A program made the translations under genes and the position numbers. Below, piece by piece: positions 15,328 to 24,461 of a stretch of DNA of 64,000 nt. Position 1 is the stretch's first letter. Each line of letters starts with the position of its first letter. This stretch comes from Streptomyces toxytricini (lineage in GTDB: Bacteria > Actinomycetota > Actinomycetes > Streptomycetales > Streptomycetaceae), in the NCBI RefSeq assembly GCF_014649915.1, contig NZ_BMTY01000027.1:43189-107188 (forward strand), given 5' to 3'. The notes under the pieces are model-generated. The model had not been told where the DNA came from, ran no database searches, and worked only from the letters and a program-made list of their open reading frames with translations.

Positions 15328-16929
15328 TCAGTCGACCAGGACGCCCGGGTTGAGGATGCCCCGCGGGTCGAGCGCGGACTTCACGGCGCGCAGCGCCAGG
15401 GCGAAGGGTTCGGGGCGCTGGAGGTCGTAGCCGGGGCGGTGGTCGCGGCCGACGGCGTGGTGGTGGGTGATGGTGGCCCGGTGGCGGTGCAGGACCTCGT
15501 TCGCGACGGCCTTCAGGTCGTCCCACAGGGCCGCCTCGTCGCCCGGCCGGCCGGCCGCGAGGACGGTGAAGTAAGGTGCGGCGCCGTCCGGATACACGTG
15601 CGTGAGACGGCAGTTGACCGTCGCCGGGTACCCGGTGGCCTTCGCGGCGGCCGCTCCGACCTCGCTGCGCACCGCGTCGATCAGCGCGGGGATCCCGTCC
15701 CAGGTTGCGGCCGTTTCGAAGGTTTCCGCGACGGCGCCCATACGGGCCAGCCCGTCGCGCAGGTACGGCATCCGCAGGAACGCCGAGCGCCACGCGGCCA
15801 CGGCGGCGTCGCCGCCCGGACGGCCGCCGCCGCCCGCGGCGCCGGGGCGGCCGCCGTGGGACCGGGCCAGCCCGACGGCCCGGTCCAGCAGGCCGCCGAC
15901 GGGTGCGTCCGCTGACTCGAAGCCGAGGACGAGGACCGCCGACCCGTCCGCGCGGACACCGGACAGCGCCGCCTCCCCGGCGTCCAGCAGACGGCAGTTG
16001 GCCGGCCGGAGGTCGGACTGCGCGATGGCCCGCACGGCGTCGAGCGCGGCCCGGAAGCCGGTGAAGGCGAGCGACGCGGACGCCTTGTGCCGGGGGCGTT
16101 CCACGAGGCGGACCCACGCCTCCGTGATGACGCCGAGGGCCCCCTCCGAGCCGATGAACAGGCGGTCGGGGGAGGGGCCGGCCCCGGAGGCGGGCAGCCG
16201 CCAGGAGGCGCTCACCCCGGCCGGCGTGACGACGCGCAGCGACTGGACGGAGTCGTCGATGTGCGTGCGGCCGGTGGCGTAGTGGCCGCCCGCGCGGGTG
16301 GCGATCCAGCCGCCGAGCGTGGAGAACTCGAAGCTCTGCGGGAAGTGCCGCAACGTCAGCCCGTGCGGCCGCAGTTGCTGCTCCAGGGCCGGTCCGAGGG
16401 CGCCCGCCTGGATGCGGGCGGCCCGGCCGTGGGCGTCGACCTCCAGGACGCGGTCCATGCGGGTGAGGTCGAGGGAGAGCACGGCGTCGTGGGCGTCGCC
16501 GCGGTACTCGACGCCGCCGGTGACGGACGAGCCGCCGCCGTACGGGACGACGGCGATCCGCCGGCTGCCGGCCCAGTCGAGGAGGTCGGCGACGTCCTGT
16601 TCGTCCGCAGGGCGGGCGACGAGGTCCGGAATGCGGCCGGGGCAGCCGCGCAGCGCCCGTACGACGTCCCGGTACGCCTTCCCCCTCGCGTGGGCGGCCC
16701 GGACCTCGGCGTCCGCGGTGACGAGGTGGGCGAGGCTCGCGGGCGGCTCGGCGGCGGGCCCGCCGATGCGCAGGTCGCGGACGCGCGGCACGGGGAGCGG
16801 GCGGGGCAGGGTGCCGGGGAGCAGGGCGCCCATCGCGGCGCATTCGGCGTCGTCCGGATGGGCGTCGGCATACCCCCAGCCCCACCAGGAGCGGGGGCGG
16901 GACGACGGCTGCGCGGTGGTGCCGGCCAT
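15328..16929 (-). CDS. FAD-linked oxidase, alkyl-DHAP synthase-like
   Basis: 533 residues. The N-terminal half is a PCMH-type FAD domain: RIPDLVARPADEQDVADLLDW, VVPYGGGSSVTGGVEY (the FAD pyrophosphate loop), then FPQSFEFSTLGGWIATRAGGHYATGRTHIDD and LFIGSEGALGVITEAWVRL, which are characteristic of alkyldihydroxyacetone-phosphate synthase. The C-terminal half has TGYPATVNCRLTHVYPDGAAPYF and ATITHHHAVGRDHRPGY, the His-rich active-site segment of that family, and ends LDPRGILNPGVLVD. The start RWxWGYADAH-like SWWGWGYADAHPDD also fits. In bacteria this group often acts on unknown 2-hydroxy acids or ether-lipid precursors. It is divergent from a TetR gene whose operator lies between them. Confidence 0.9.
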   Translation of the reverse strand: MAGTTAQPSSRPRSWWGWGYADAHPDDAECAAMGALLPGTLPRPLPVPRVRDLRIGGPAAEPPASLAHLVTADAEVRAAHARGKAYRDVVRALRGCPGRIPDLVARPADEQDVADLLDWAGSRRIAVVPYGGGSSVTGGVEYRGDAHDAVLSLDLTRMDRVLEVDAHGRAARIQAGALGPALEQQLRPHGLTLRHFPQSFEFSTLGGWIATRAGGHYATGRTHIDDSVQSLRVVTPAGVSASWRLPASGAGPSPDRLFIGSEGALGVITEAWVRLVERPRHKASASLAFTGFRAALDAVRAIAQSDLRPANCRLLDAGEAALSGVRADGSAVLVLGFESADAPVGGLLDRAVGLARSHGGRPGAAGGGGRPGGDAAVAAWRSAFLRMPYLRDGLARMGAVAETFETAATWDGIPALIDAVRSEVGAAAAKATGYPATVNCRLTHVYPDGAAPYFTVLAAGRPGDEAALWDDLKAVANEVLHRHRATITHHHAVGRDHRPGYDLQRPEPFALALRAVKSALDPRGILNPGVLVD

Positions 16930-17045
16930 GGTGGGCTCCGGGGTCGGATCCCGCCCGGGTGGGGCGGGGTGCGGATGCGGCGGCTGGTGCGGCTGGTGCT
17001 GTTCGTGGTGGCTTGCGGGGCGTTGGCGCGAGCCGCAGCCAAGCG

Positions 17046-17065
17046 AACTTACCAAGGGGTAAATT
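17046..17065. promoter_or_regulatory. Inverted repeat, candidate TetR operator
   Basis: AACTTACC-AAGG-GGTAAATT: 7 of 8 arm positions pair, with a perfect TTACC/GGTAA core. It lies 21 bp before the TetR start and in the divergent gap with the FAD oxidase, so the regulator probably controls itself and that gene. Confidence 0.55.
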
Positions 17066-17086
17066 ACTTACTGTTAATATCCGTTC

Positions 17087-17731
17087 ATGGCAACCCCCCG
17101 ATCCAAGGCCGGCACCAAGGGCGTCCCCCGCCGGGACCGCCAGCAGCAGATCCTGGAGGCCGCCACCAGGGAGTTCGGCACCCGCGGCTACACCGCCGCC
17201 TCGCTCGCCGCGATCGCCGCGCAGGTCGGCGTCACCAAGACGCTGCTCCACCAGTACTTCGGCACGAAGGAGGCCCTGTACACCGCCTGCCTGGCCCCGG
17301 TCGGGGAGCGCATCCTGGACGCCGTCACCACCGCGATGGGCTCCGGCGGAACGACCGGCGAGACCCCGCTGCGGGTCCTGAACGGCATCTTCACCGCTCT
17401 GGAAGGGCAGCGCGAGGCGTGGTTCGTGCTGTACGACACCACCCTGCCGGCCGGGGGCGAGGCGGCCGCCCGCGCCGCCGGGTACCGCGGGGCGATCGAC
17501 CGGCTCGCCGCCGACGGAACCGCCGACCTGCTCCGCCGCTCCGGCTCCGCCGACCCCCTCGACGCCGACGCCCTCGCGTACGTCTGGCGGGACGTGGTGG
17601 CCACCCTCGTCCGCTGGTGGACCAAGCACCCCGAGCAGTCGCCCGAGGCGATGACGCAGCGCTGCGCCCGCCTCTTCGCGGCCGCCGCCGCCCTCACGGC
17701 CGCGCCCGGCACCGTCACCGGCAGCGGCTGA
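17087..17731 (+). CDS. TetR family regulator
   Basis: 214 residues. The N-terminal helix-turn-helix is typical: RRDRQQQILEAATREFGTRGYTAASLAAIAAQVGVTKTLLHQYFGTKEALYTACL (about residues 12-66). The ligand-binding half is Ala-rich and unremarkable. It is divergent from the FAD oxidase, and the operator-like repeat at 17046-17065 sits in the gap. The next gene downstream in the same direction is the Baeyer-Villiger monooxygenase, 161 bp away and with its own palindromic site, so the regulator may control that too. The ligand cannot be inferred. Confidence 0.9.
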   Translation: MATPRSKAGTKGVPRRDRQQQILEAATREFGTRGYTAASLAAIAAQVGVTKTLLHQYFGTKEALYTACLAPVGERILDAVTTAMGSGGTTGETPLRVLNGIFTALEGQREAWFVLYDTTLPAGGEAAARAAGYRGAIDRLAADGTADLLRRSGSADPLDADALAYVWRDVVATLVRWWTKHPEQSPEAMTQRCARLFAAAAALTAAPGTVTGSG

Positions 17732-17748
17732 ACGGCGCCGACCGGGAG

Positions 17749-17767
17749 CCGATCGGGAGCCGATCGG
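17749..17767. promoter_or_regulatory. Paired CCGATCGG palindromes upstream of the monooxygenase
   Basis: CCGATCGG at 17749-17756 and 17760-17767, 11 bp apart, separated by GAG. Two identical 8-bp palindromes on the same helix face look like an operator, but they could be a simple GC-rich duplication. Confidence 0.35.
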
Positions 17768-17892
17768 GGGCGCGCCGTCGGCCATCCCTTCGGCCGGATC
17801 CGCCCGTTGTGCGGGCCCGCCGGCCCGTGAAGACTGGGGCTCCCGGTACAGCCGAGCGGCACGCCCGCGGTACGACGCCCCCAGGAGAGCGC

Positions 17893-19545
17893 ATGGACAC
17901 GGCCGCGCCCCGGCCCCCCGCCCGGCCCGCCCACGGGGAGCCGGATCTCGACGCGGCCGTCGTCGGAGCCGGCTTCGCCGGCCTCTACCAGCTCCACCTG
18001 CTGCGCCGGCTCGGCCTGCGCACGCGCGTCTTCGAGGCCTGCGACGACATCGGCGGAACCTGGTACCGCAACCGCTACCCCGGGGCCCGCTGCGACATCG
18101 AGAGCGCGGCCTACTCGTACTCGTTCTCGCCCGAACTCGACCAGGAGTGGGAGTGGAGCGAGCGGTACGCCGCCCAGCCGGAGATCCTCCGCTACCTCCA
18201 CCACGTCGCCGACCGCTTCGACCTCCGCCGGGACATCACCCTCGGCACCCGCATCGACCGCGCCGTCTACGACGCGGCCCGCCACACCTGGCGGCTCACC
18301 ACGGCCACCGGCGAGACGGTGACCGCCCGGTTCGTCATCCTCGCCACCGGGTGCATGTCCGCCGTCAAGACCCCGGACGTCCCCGGCGCCGACACCTTCG
18401 CCGGCCGCACCCTGCACACCGCCGACTGGCCGCACGAGGGCGCCGACCTCGCCGGCCGCCGCGTCGCCGTCATCGGCACCGGCTGCTCCGCCGTGCAGCT
18501 CATCCCGGTCCTCGCCGAACAGGCCGCCGCCCTCACCGTCTTCCAGCGCACCCCGGTCTACGCCCTGCCCGCCCACAACCGGCCCCTGACCGCCGCGGAG
18601 ACCGCCGAGCTGAAGGCGCGCTACCCCGCGTACCGGGCCGCCCAGCTCCGCTCCCGCGGCGGCACCCTCGTCGAACCGCCCACCGGATCCGCCCTCAAGG
18701 CCGACGAGGCCGAGCGCACGGCCGCGTACGAGGCCGGCTGGAACTCGGGCCTCCTCAGCGGCCTGCTGCGCACCTACACGGACATCCTCACCGACCGCGC
18801 GGCCAACGAGACCGCAGCCGAACACGTCCGCGCGAAGATCCGCTCGATCGTCGCCGACCCGGCGACCGCCGAGGCGCTCTCCCCGCGCACGTACCCCTTC
18901 GGCACCAAGCGCCCCTGCCTCGACAGCGGGTACTACGCCGCCTACAACCGCCCGCACGTGCGGCTGGTGGACCTCGCCCGGACACCCCTCACCCGGATCA
19001 CCCCCGGGGGGATCAGGACCACGGAGGGCGAACACCCCGCCGACGCCATCGTCTTCGCCACCGGCTTCGACGCCCTGACCGGCTCCCAGCTCGCCGTGGA
19101 CATCACCGGCAAGGACGGCCTGACCCTGAGGGAGAAGTGGGCCGACGGCCCCCGCAACCACCTGGGGCTGCTCTCCGCCGGCTTCCCGAACCTCTTCACC
19201 GTCCTCGGACCCCTCAGCCCGTCCGTCCTCAGCAACGCGGTCTTCTCCATCGAACAGCACGTCGAATGGATCACCGACTGCATCGCCCACCTGCGCGGCG
19301 CCGCACTCACCGAGATCGACGCCACCCCCGAGGCCGAGGACCGCTGGTGCGCGCACGTCGCGGAGACCGCCGCCGCGACCCTCTACCCGGACACCGCCTC
19401 CTGGTACACCGGCGCGAACGTACCGGGCAAGCCGCGGGTGTTCCTCGCGTACGCGGGCGGCGCCGACCGCTACCGCGAGGCGTGCGAGGCCGCCGCGCGG
19501 GACGGCTACCGCGGCTTCGCGCTCTCCGCCGCGCCCCCGCGCTGA
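17893..19545 (+). CDS. Flavin-dependent Baeyer-Villiger monooxygenase
   Basis: 550 residues. The FAD Rossmann loop VVGAGFAGLYQLHLLRRLG starts near residue 23. IGGTWYRNRYPGARCDIESAAYSYSF is the cyclohexanone-monooxygenase-like block. The family fingerprint FxGxxxHxxxWP is intact as FAGRTLHTADWP (169-180). VAVIGTGCSAVQLIPVLA is the NADPH Rossmann loop and IVFATGFDAL the late motif. Such enzymes insert oxygen next to a ketone using NADPH and O2. The ATG follows AGGAGA. Upstream is a TetR gene; downstream a 20-bp hairpin begins inside the last codons. The substrate is not predictable from the sequence. Confidence 0.95.
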   Translation: MDTAAPRPPARPAHGEPDLDAAVVGAGFAGLYQLHLLRRLGLRTRVFEACDDIGGTWYRNRYPGARCDIESAAYSYSFSPELDQEWEWSERYAAQPEILRYLHHVADRFDLRRDITLGTRIDRAVYDAARHTWRLTTATGETVTARFVILATGCMSAVKTPDVPGADTFAGRTLHTADWPHEGADLAGRRVAVIGTGCSAVQLIPVLAEQAAALTVFQRTPVYALPAHNRPLTAAETAELKARYPAYRAAQLRSRGGTLVEPPTGSALKADEAERTAAYEAGWNSGLLSGLLRTYTDILTDRAANETAAEHVRAKIRSIVADPATAEALSPRTYPFGTKRPCLDSGYYAAYNRPHVRLVDLARTPLTRITPGGIRTTEGEHPADAIVFATGFDALTGSQLAVDITGKDGLTLREKWADGPRNHLGLLSAGFPNLFTVLGPLSPSVLSNAVFSIEQHVEWITDCIAHLRGAALTEIDATPEAEDRWCAHVAETAAATLYPDTASWYTGANVPGKPRVFLAYAGGADRYREACEAAARDGYRGFALSAAPPR

Positions 19546-19572
19546 GCACGATGGCGCGGCGGAGAGCGCGAA
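19516..19572. terminator. Perfect 20-bp hairpin spanning the monooxygenase stop codon
   Basis: TTCGCGCTCTCCGCCGCGCC (19516-19535) pairs perfectly with 19553-19572. The 17-nt loop contains the TGA (19543-19545), so the left arm is coding. There is no U-tract, but stems this strong act as terminators in high-GC actinomycetes. The identity is by pairing only. Confidence 0.6.
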
Positions 19573-19821
19573 CCGCGCGCCGCCGGCCGGGTGAAACGCG
19601 CGCCCCTCCGCACGGCCGGTGCGCCGCCCGGCGGCAACGGCAAAACCCGAGCTCGCGGCCGGTGCGCCGGGCCCTCGTCCGCCCCTTCGGCGGACACGCC
19701 GGCCCGCCCGGGCACCCCGCGCACGGCAGTAGCCTGGCCGACGCCCCCAGCCCCGTCTCCGCCCCGCGCCAGGGTGCGGACGCTCGGTGCGGCGCGCCCG
19801 GCCCACCCAGGAGGATCCACC

Positions 19822-20376
19822 GTGGCCCCCATCGCGACACCGGTACTCACGCACAAGCTCCGGCACATGTTCGCCCTGCTGGACACGGACCGGGACGGCT
19901 ACCTCACCGCCGCCGACCTGCCGGCCGCCGCGGACCGCATGGCCGCCGCCCTGCCCGCCGGACAGGAGAAGGCCGAGCGGCTGCGCACCGCCCTGGGCCG
20001 GATCTGGGAGGCGCACCTGCGCCCCATGGCCGGCGACGGCACGGGCCGGCTCGGCCTCGCCGCGTACGAGCGCGGCGTCCGCCAGGCCGTCGCCACCGCC
20101 CCCGCGGCCTTCCTCACCGCGGTCCACGAGGCGGCGGCCGCCTGGCTGGCCCTCTGCGACGCCGACGGCAACGGCAGGATCGTCCTCGACGAGTACCTCC
20201 GCATGGGCGAGGCACTCGGCGGGATCGCCCGCGAGGACATGGAGGACGCCTTCGGGCGGCTCGACCGCAGCGGGGACGGCGGCCTGGACCCCGTCGACGT
20301 CCACGCCGCCGTCATCGAGTTCTTCACCAGTGACGACCCCGAGGCCGCCGGGAACTGGCTGTACGGCCCGCTCTGA
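19822..20376 (+). CDS. EF-hand calcium-binding protein
   Basis: 184 residues. Three clear EF-hand loops: DTDRDGYLTAAD near the start, DADGNGRIVLDE in the middle and DRSGDGGLDPVD near the end, each with Asp at 1, 3 and 5 and an acidic position 12. A fourth, GDGTGRLGLAAYE, is degenerate. This four-hand, about 180-residue layout is that of actinomycete calerythrin/CabC-like proteins, which buffer or sense calcium in the cytoplasm. The GTG start at 19822 has AGGAGG six bases upstream. It converges on a methyltransferase gene. Confidence 0.9.
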   Translation: MAPIATPVLTHKLRHMFALLDTDRDGYLTAADLPAAADRMAAALPAGQEKAERLRTALGRIWEAHLRPMAGDGTGRLGLAAYERGVRQAVATAPAAFLTAVHEAAAAWLALCDADGNGRIVLDEYLRMGEALGGIAREDMEDAFGRLDRSGDGGLDPVDVHAAVIEFFTSDDPEAAGNWLYGPL

Positions 20377-20404
20377 GGCCGCGGCGTGCGGGCCGGCGCC
20401 GGTG

Positions 20405-21235
20405 TCAGGCCGTCCGGTGCGCCGTGAGCAGCAGGAACTCCCACTCCATCACACCGTCGCGGGTGTGCTCCTCGGCGAGTGCGTCCAGTTCCCGGTCCAG
20501 GGCCGCCGCACGGTCGGAGTCCTCCCCCAGCGACCGGTAGACGGCGATGGTCGGGCCGTAGCAGGTCTTGAAGAAGGTGCGGAACGAGCCCGGTTCGGGG
20601 AAGGCGTCGACGCGGACCGTGCGCCGCCGGGCCTCCACGTCCGTGACGCGGTCGCCGAGCAGTTCGTACACGTGTTCCTCGTCGCCCCACAGCGGGGGCG
20701 GCGACGCCCCGGGCGGCGGGGGCGGCGCGTACGGCTTCATCGCCGCGAACATGCGGCCGATGAAGCCCTGGGGCGTCCAGTTGGACATGCCGATCGTGCC
20801 TCCGGGGCGGCACACCCGGACCATCTCGTCCGCGGCCGCCTGGTGGTGCGGCGCGAACATGATGCCGAAGCAGGACATGACGACGTCGAACTCGCCGTCG
20901 GCGAAGGGCAGGTGCTCGGCGTCCGCCTCCTGCCAGTCCAGGCCCACCCCGCGCACGGCGGCCACCTGCCTGCCGATCTCCAGGAGTTCGGGCGTCAGGT
21001 CGCAGGCCACCACGTCCGCCCCGGCCAGGGCGGCCGGGATCGCCGCGTTGCCGGCGCCCGCCGCGATGTCCAGGACGCTGTCCCCGCGCTGCACGCCGCA
21101 CTCCTTGACGAGTTGGGCGCCGGCCTCCGGGATGACGTGCGAGGCGACGGAAGGGTAGTCGCCCATGGCCCACATGGCCCGGTGGCGGGCCTTCAGCGCG
21201 CGATCGGCCGCGACCGCGTCGGTCGCCTCGGACAT
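20405..21235 (-). CDS. Class I SAM-dependent methyltransferase
   Basis: 276 residues. Motif I is VLDIAAGAGNAAIPAAL, motif II VVACDLTPELLEIGRQ, then ADAEHLPFADGEFDVVMSCFGIMFAPH (post-motif and motif IV) and RVCRPGGTIGMSNWTPQGFIGRMF. The N-terminal WAMGDYPSVASHVIPE is typical of the UbiE/phthiotriol-type methyltransferases of actinomycetes. A PPPPPG loop interrupts the middle. The acceptor is unknown. It is a single gene, not in an obvious operon. Confidence 0.9.
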   Translation of the reverse strand: MSEATDAVAADRALKARHRAMWAMGDYPSVASHVIPEAGAQLVKECGVQRGDSVLDIAAGAGNAAIPAALAGADVVACDLTPELLEIGRQVAAVRGVGLDWQEADAEHLPFADGEFDVVMSCFGIMFAPHHQAAADEMVRVCRPGGTIGMSNWTPQGFIGRMFAAMKPYAPPPPPGASPPPLWGDEEHVYELLGDRVTDVEARRRTVRVDAFPEPGSFRTFFKTCYGPTIAVYRSLGEDSDRAAALDRELDALAEEHTRDGVMEWEFLLLTAHRTA

Positions 21236-21333
21236 AAGACCGCCTCCAGGGCTCGGACCGACCCCCCTCCCGAGCATAGGCGGCCCCGCTCCCGGCCGCC
21301 GTCCGAGCCGGACCGCCGCCGGCCGGCCGTCCC

Positions 21334-22293
21334 CTATTCGCCGACGGCGACGTACCGGGTCACCTCGCCGTCGCACTCGGTCGTGCCGGCGTGGCCGGGG
21401 TCGGCGTCCAAAGCCACTCCGGCGCCCTCGAAAACCTCCTTCAGGCGCTGCCGCAGCGGTTCGCCGATGTAGTTGTGGTGCAGGTCGAGGCTTCCCAGGC
21501 GGGTGAGCGGCCGGCCGGCCAGCAGGGCGCGCGCCCCCTCGTCGGTCAGGATGCCCAAGGACAGGTCGAGGTGTTCCAGCCGCCCGACCACCGGCGCGGA
21601 CGCCGCCGCGGCGGCGATCTCGTCCTGGATGTCGCTGTTGCGCAGGCCCAGTCGGCGCAGGCGCGGCAGCAGCGACCCCTCGAAGACGGGCGCCAGGTCG
21701 CCGATCTCGCAGTCTCCGCCGAACCAGCTCGTCCCGAGCCACAGCTCCAGGTTCTCCAGGGCGGGCAGGTCGCTGCCTGCGATGCCGCGCACTGCAGCCG
21801 CGGGCATCCCGCCCGTCTGCACGACCAGGGACCGCAGCGTGCGGTGCGTGAGCGCCCGCAACTCCAGTCCGCTGCCGCCCCGCACACCGAGCTCCTCCAG
21901 CTCCGGAAGCCCCTCCAGGAGCAGACCGACGTCGCCCTGGTATATGGCGGAGATCTCCAGCTCCCGGTTGTCCATGTCGCCGAGGAACACGGCCCGCAGG
22001 GCGGGGAACTGCTCGCGGGCCTCCAGGATCGCGGCGTTGACCTCGTCCGGGCCGACCTCGACCGTGTGCCGCAGGCAGCCGACGACGAGCGACCGCACCC
22101 GGGTCGTGTCCACGGCGGCCCGGAACCGCGCGAACACGTCCGGCCAGGCCTCCCGCACCTCCCGGGGGTCGGCCGAGATCCGCCAGGCCACGCGGTCCGG
22201 CTCGGGCAGTGCGGCCGCGCCCCCCTCCGGACCGCCGGGGAAGTCGTGCACGGGAAGCCCGTACCACTGTGTCAGACGTCCCGGATACCCCAT
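21334..22293 (-). CDS. STM4015 family leucine-rich repeat protein
   Basis: 319 residues. MGYPGRLTQWYGLPVHDFP and RVRSLVVGCLRHTVEV are N-terminal signatures I associate with the STM4015 family; leucine-rich repeats fill the rest: LPELEELGVRGGSGLELRAL, LPALENLELWLGTSWFGGD, LPRLRRLGLRNSDIQDEIA, LEHLDLSLGILTDEGARALL and LTRLGSLDLHHNYIGEPLR. In many genomes STM4015 proteins neighbour radical-SAM (STM4011/4012) and STM4014 genes; none of those is visible here, so this copy is isolated. The molecular function of the family is not established. It is divergent from the ABC transporter pair. Confidence 0.8.
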   Translation of the reverse strand: MGYPGRLTQWYGLPVHDFPGGPEGGAAALPEPDRVAWRISADPREVREAWPDVFARFRAAVDTTRVRSLVVGCLRHTVEVGPDEVNAAILEAREQFPALRAVFLGDMDNRELEISAIYQGDVGLLLEGLPELEELGVRGGSGLELRALTHRTLRSLVVQTGGMPAAAVRGIAGSDLPALENLELWLGTSWFGGDCEIGDLAPVFEGSLLPRLRRLGLRNSDIQDEIAAAAASAPVVGRLEHLDLSLGILTDEGARALLAGRPLTRLGSLDLHHNYIGEPLRQRLKEVFEGAGVALDADPGHAGTTECDGEVTRYVAVGE

Positions 22294-22443
22294 GGTCCTT
22301 CTCCCGCCCTCTGGTCCGTTGCGCCCGGTCGGGCCCGGTGCAGGGCAGTTGTAGCAAGCGGCACCGACAGCCGCCGCACGGCCGCTGTCAGTGGCATGCG
22401 TCACAGTGGAGGGGATGCCGATCCGCTGGAAGAGGTGGACCCC

Positions 22444-23445
22444 ATGGGGTACGCGATCCAGGCCGAGGGCCTGGCCAAACGGTTCAAGGAGACCCGCGCG
22501 CTCGACGGGGTCGACCTGGCGGTGCCCGCGGGCACCGTCCTGGGGCTGCTCGGGCCCAACGGGGCGGGCAAGACGACCGCGGTGCGGATCTTCGCCACCC
22601 TGCTGCGCCCGGACGCAGGCCGGGCCGAGGTCGGCGGGCACGACGTGGTCAGGCAGGCGGGCCGGGTCCGCTCGCTGATCGGCCTGACCGGGCAGTACGC
22701 CGCCGTCGACGAGAACATGACCGGCACGGAGAACCTGGTGATGATCGGCCGGCTGCTCGGCCTGTCCCGCCGCCCCGCGCGGACCCGGGCGGCCGAGCTG
22801 CTCGACGGCTTCGGCCTCGCAGACGCGGCCGGGCGGGCCGTGAAGACGTACTCGGGCGGCATGCGCCGCCGCCTGGACCTCGCGGCCAGCCTCGTCGGGC
22901 GGCCGCAGATCCTCTTCCTCGACGAGCCGACCACGGGGCTCGACCCGCACAGCCGCGGCGAAGTCTGGGACATGGTCCGCGAGCTGGTGGCCGACGGCAT
23001 GACCGTCCTGCTGACCACGCAGTACCTGGACGAGGCCGACCGGCTCGCCGACAGCATCGTCGTCGTCGACCAGGGCAAGGTCATCGCCGACGGCACCCCA
23101 GACCAGCTGAAGTCCCAGGTCGGCGGCCAGGTGCTGCACCTGCGCCCGCTCCGCGCCGAGGACCTCGCGCCGGCGTGCGCGCTGGTCGCGGAGGAGGCCG
23201 GGCCGCAGACCAAGATCGAGGATGAGGTCATCACCGCCCCCGTCGGCGACCCGGCCCTGATGCCGCGCGTCGTGCGCCGCCTCGACCAGGCCGGCATGGC
23301 CGTCGCGGAGCTCACCCTGCGCCGCTCCTCCCTCGACGAGGTGTTCCTCGCCCTCACCGGCCACCGCGCCCGGCCGGAGGCCCCGCCCGCCGGCAGCGAC
23401 GACCACGACCCCGACGCCTACGCACCCGCCGGGAGCCCGTCATGA
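22444..23445 (+). CDS. DrrA-type ABC transporter ATP-binding protein
   Basis: 333 residues. Walker A GPNGAGKTT, Q-loop LTGQYAAVDENMTGTENL, signature YSGGMRRRLDLAASL, Walker B ILFLDEPTTGLD, and the H-loop region in LTTQYLDEADRLAD where Gln takes the place of His. The C-terminal about 100 residues (VADGTPDQLKSQVGGQVLHLRP onward, ending LRRSSLDEVFLALTGH) are the regulatory domain of DrrA-type drug exporters. The next gene starts in its stop codon (ATGA). It probably powers efflux of a hydrophobic compound. Confidence 0.9.
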   Translation: MGYAIQAEGLAKRFKETRALDGVDLAVPAGTVLGLLGPNGAGKTTAVRIFATLLRPDAGRAEVGGHDVVRQAGRVRSLIGLTGQYAAVDENMTGTENLVMIGRLLGLSRRPARTRAAELLDGFGLADAAGRAVKTYSGGMRRRLDLAASLVGRPQILFLDEPTTGLDPHSRGEVWDMVRELVADGMTVLLTTQYLDEADRLADSIVVVDQGKVIADGTPDQLKSQVGGQVLHLRPLRAEDLAPACALVAEEAGPQTKIEDEVITAPVGDPALMPRVVRRLDQAGMAVAELTLRRSSLDEVFLALTGHRARPEAPPAGSDDHDPDAYAPAGSPS

Positions 23446-24257
23446 CCAGCGCCGCCGTCACCGACGCCCTCGGCCCCTCCGGCACCCGGGTGCGACCGCT
23501 CGCCGCCCTCCAGCAGACCGCAACGATGGCGTGGCGCAGCCTCATCTCCGTCAAGCACAACCCGCTCGAACTGGTCGACTACAGCATCACGCCGATCATG
23601 TTCGTGTTCCTGTTCACCTACGTCTTCGGCGGCCAGATGGCGGGCTCGCCGCAGGAGTACCTCCAGTACGCCCTCGCCGGGATCATCGTCCAGAACACGC
23701 TCTTCATGAGCATGTACACCGCCATGTCGCTCAACACCGACCTCACCAAGGGCGTCTTCGACCGGCTCCGCAGCCTGCCCATCGCCCGCTCCGCCCCGCT
23801 CTTCGGGCGCATAACCGCCGACCTGGCCAAGCAGCTGTGGGCGATGCTCCTGATGATCGGCCTGGGCACCCTGCTCGGCTTCCGGCTGACCGGCGGCCTC
23901 GGCGGCTTTCTCGCCGCGACCGTGCTGCTCCTCGTCTTCGCCGCGGCCGTGTCCTGGACCGCGGTCCTGATCGGAATGCTCGCCGGGGACGCCGAGAAGG
24001 TGCAGGTGTACGCCTTCACCTTCATCTTCCCGATCACCTTCACGAGCAGCGCGTTCGCCCGCGTCGACACCATGCCGGGCTGGCTCCAGGCCTGGGTGAA
24101 CGTCAACCCCGTCACCCACCTCTCGGACGCCTTCCGCGGCCTCCTGCTCGGCACCCCGGCCGGCGGGCCCGTCCTTTGGTCCCTGGCCTGGGCCGCGGCC
24201 ATCACCGCCGTGTTCATGCCGCTGGCCATGCGGGTGTACGGATCCCACAGCCGCTGA
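23442..24257 (+). CDS. DrrB-type ABC-2 permease
   Basis: 271 residues, six membrane helices of the ABC-2 type. The N-terminal amphipathic part ends QQTATMAWRSLISVKHNPLELVDYSITPIMFVFLFTYVFGGQMAG. GVFDRLRSLPIARSAPLFGRI is the conserved EAA-like coupling segment, and TFTSSAFARVDTMPGWLQAWVNVNPVTHLSDAFRGLLLG the late conserved block. It is translationally coupled to the ATPase and forms a DrrAB-like exporter with it. Confidence 0.9.
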   Translation: MTSAAVTDALGPSGTRVRPLAALQQTATMAWRSLISVKHNPLELVDYSITPIMFVFLFTYVFGGQMAGSPQEYLQYALAGIIVQNTLFMSMYTAMSLNTDLTKGVFDRLRSLPIARSAPLFGRITADLAKQLWAMLLMIGLGTLLGFRLTGGLGGFLAATVLLLVFAAAVSWTAVLIGMLAGDAEKVQVYAFTFIFPITFTSSAFARVDTMPGWLQAWVNVNPVTHLSDAFRGLLLGTPAGGPVLWSLAWAAAITAVFMPLAMRVYGSHSR

Positions 24258-24461
24258 CATACCGGACCGGGCGGGGGACGACGGGGGAGGCGGGGACGTG
24301 TCGCACCGGACGCACCGGAATGGTCCGCGGCCGAGGCGGCGGCCCTCGCGCGCAGCCGGGGAGTCGATCTTGCGGCTTCCCCCTGGGGACGCCGCCCGGA
24401 GGCAGGCCGGTTCCCGCGGGTCGGGCGGGGGCGGCGGGCCGCCGGCCGGGGCGCGGTGGGG

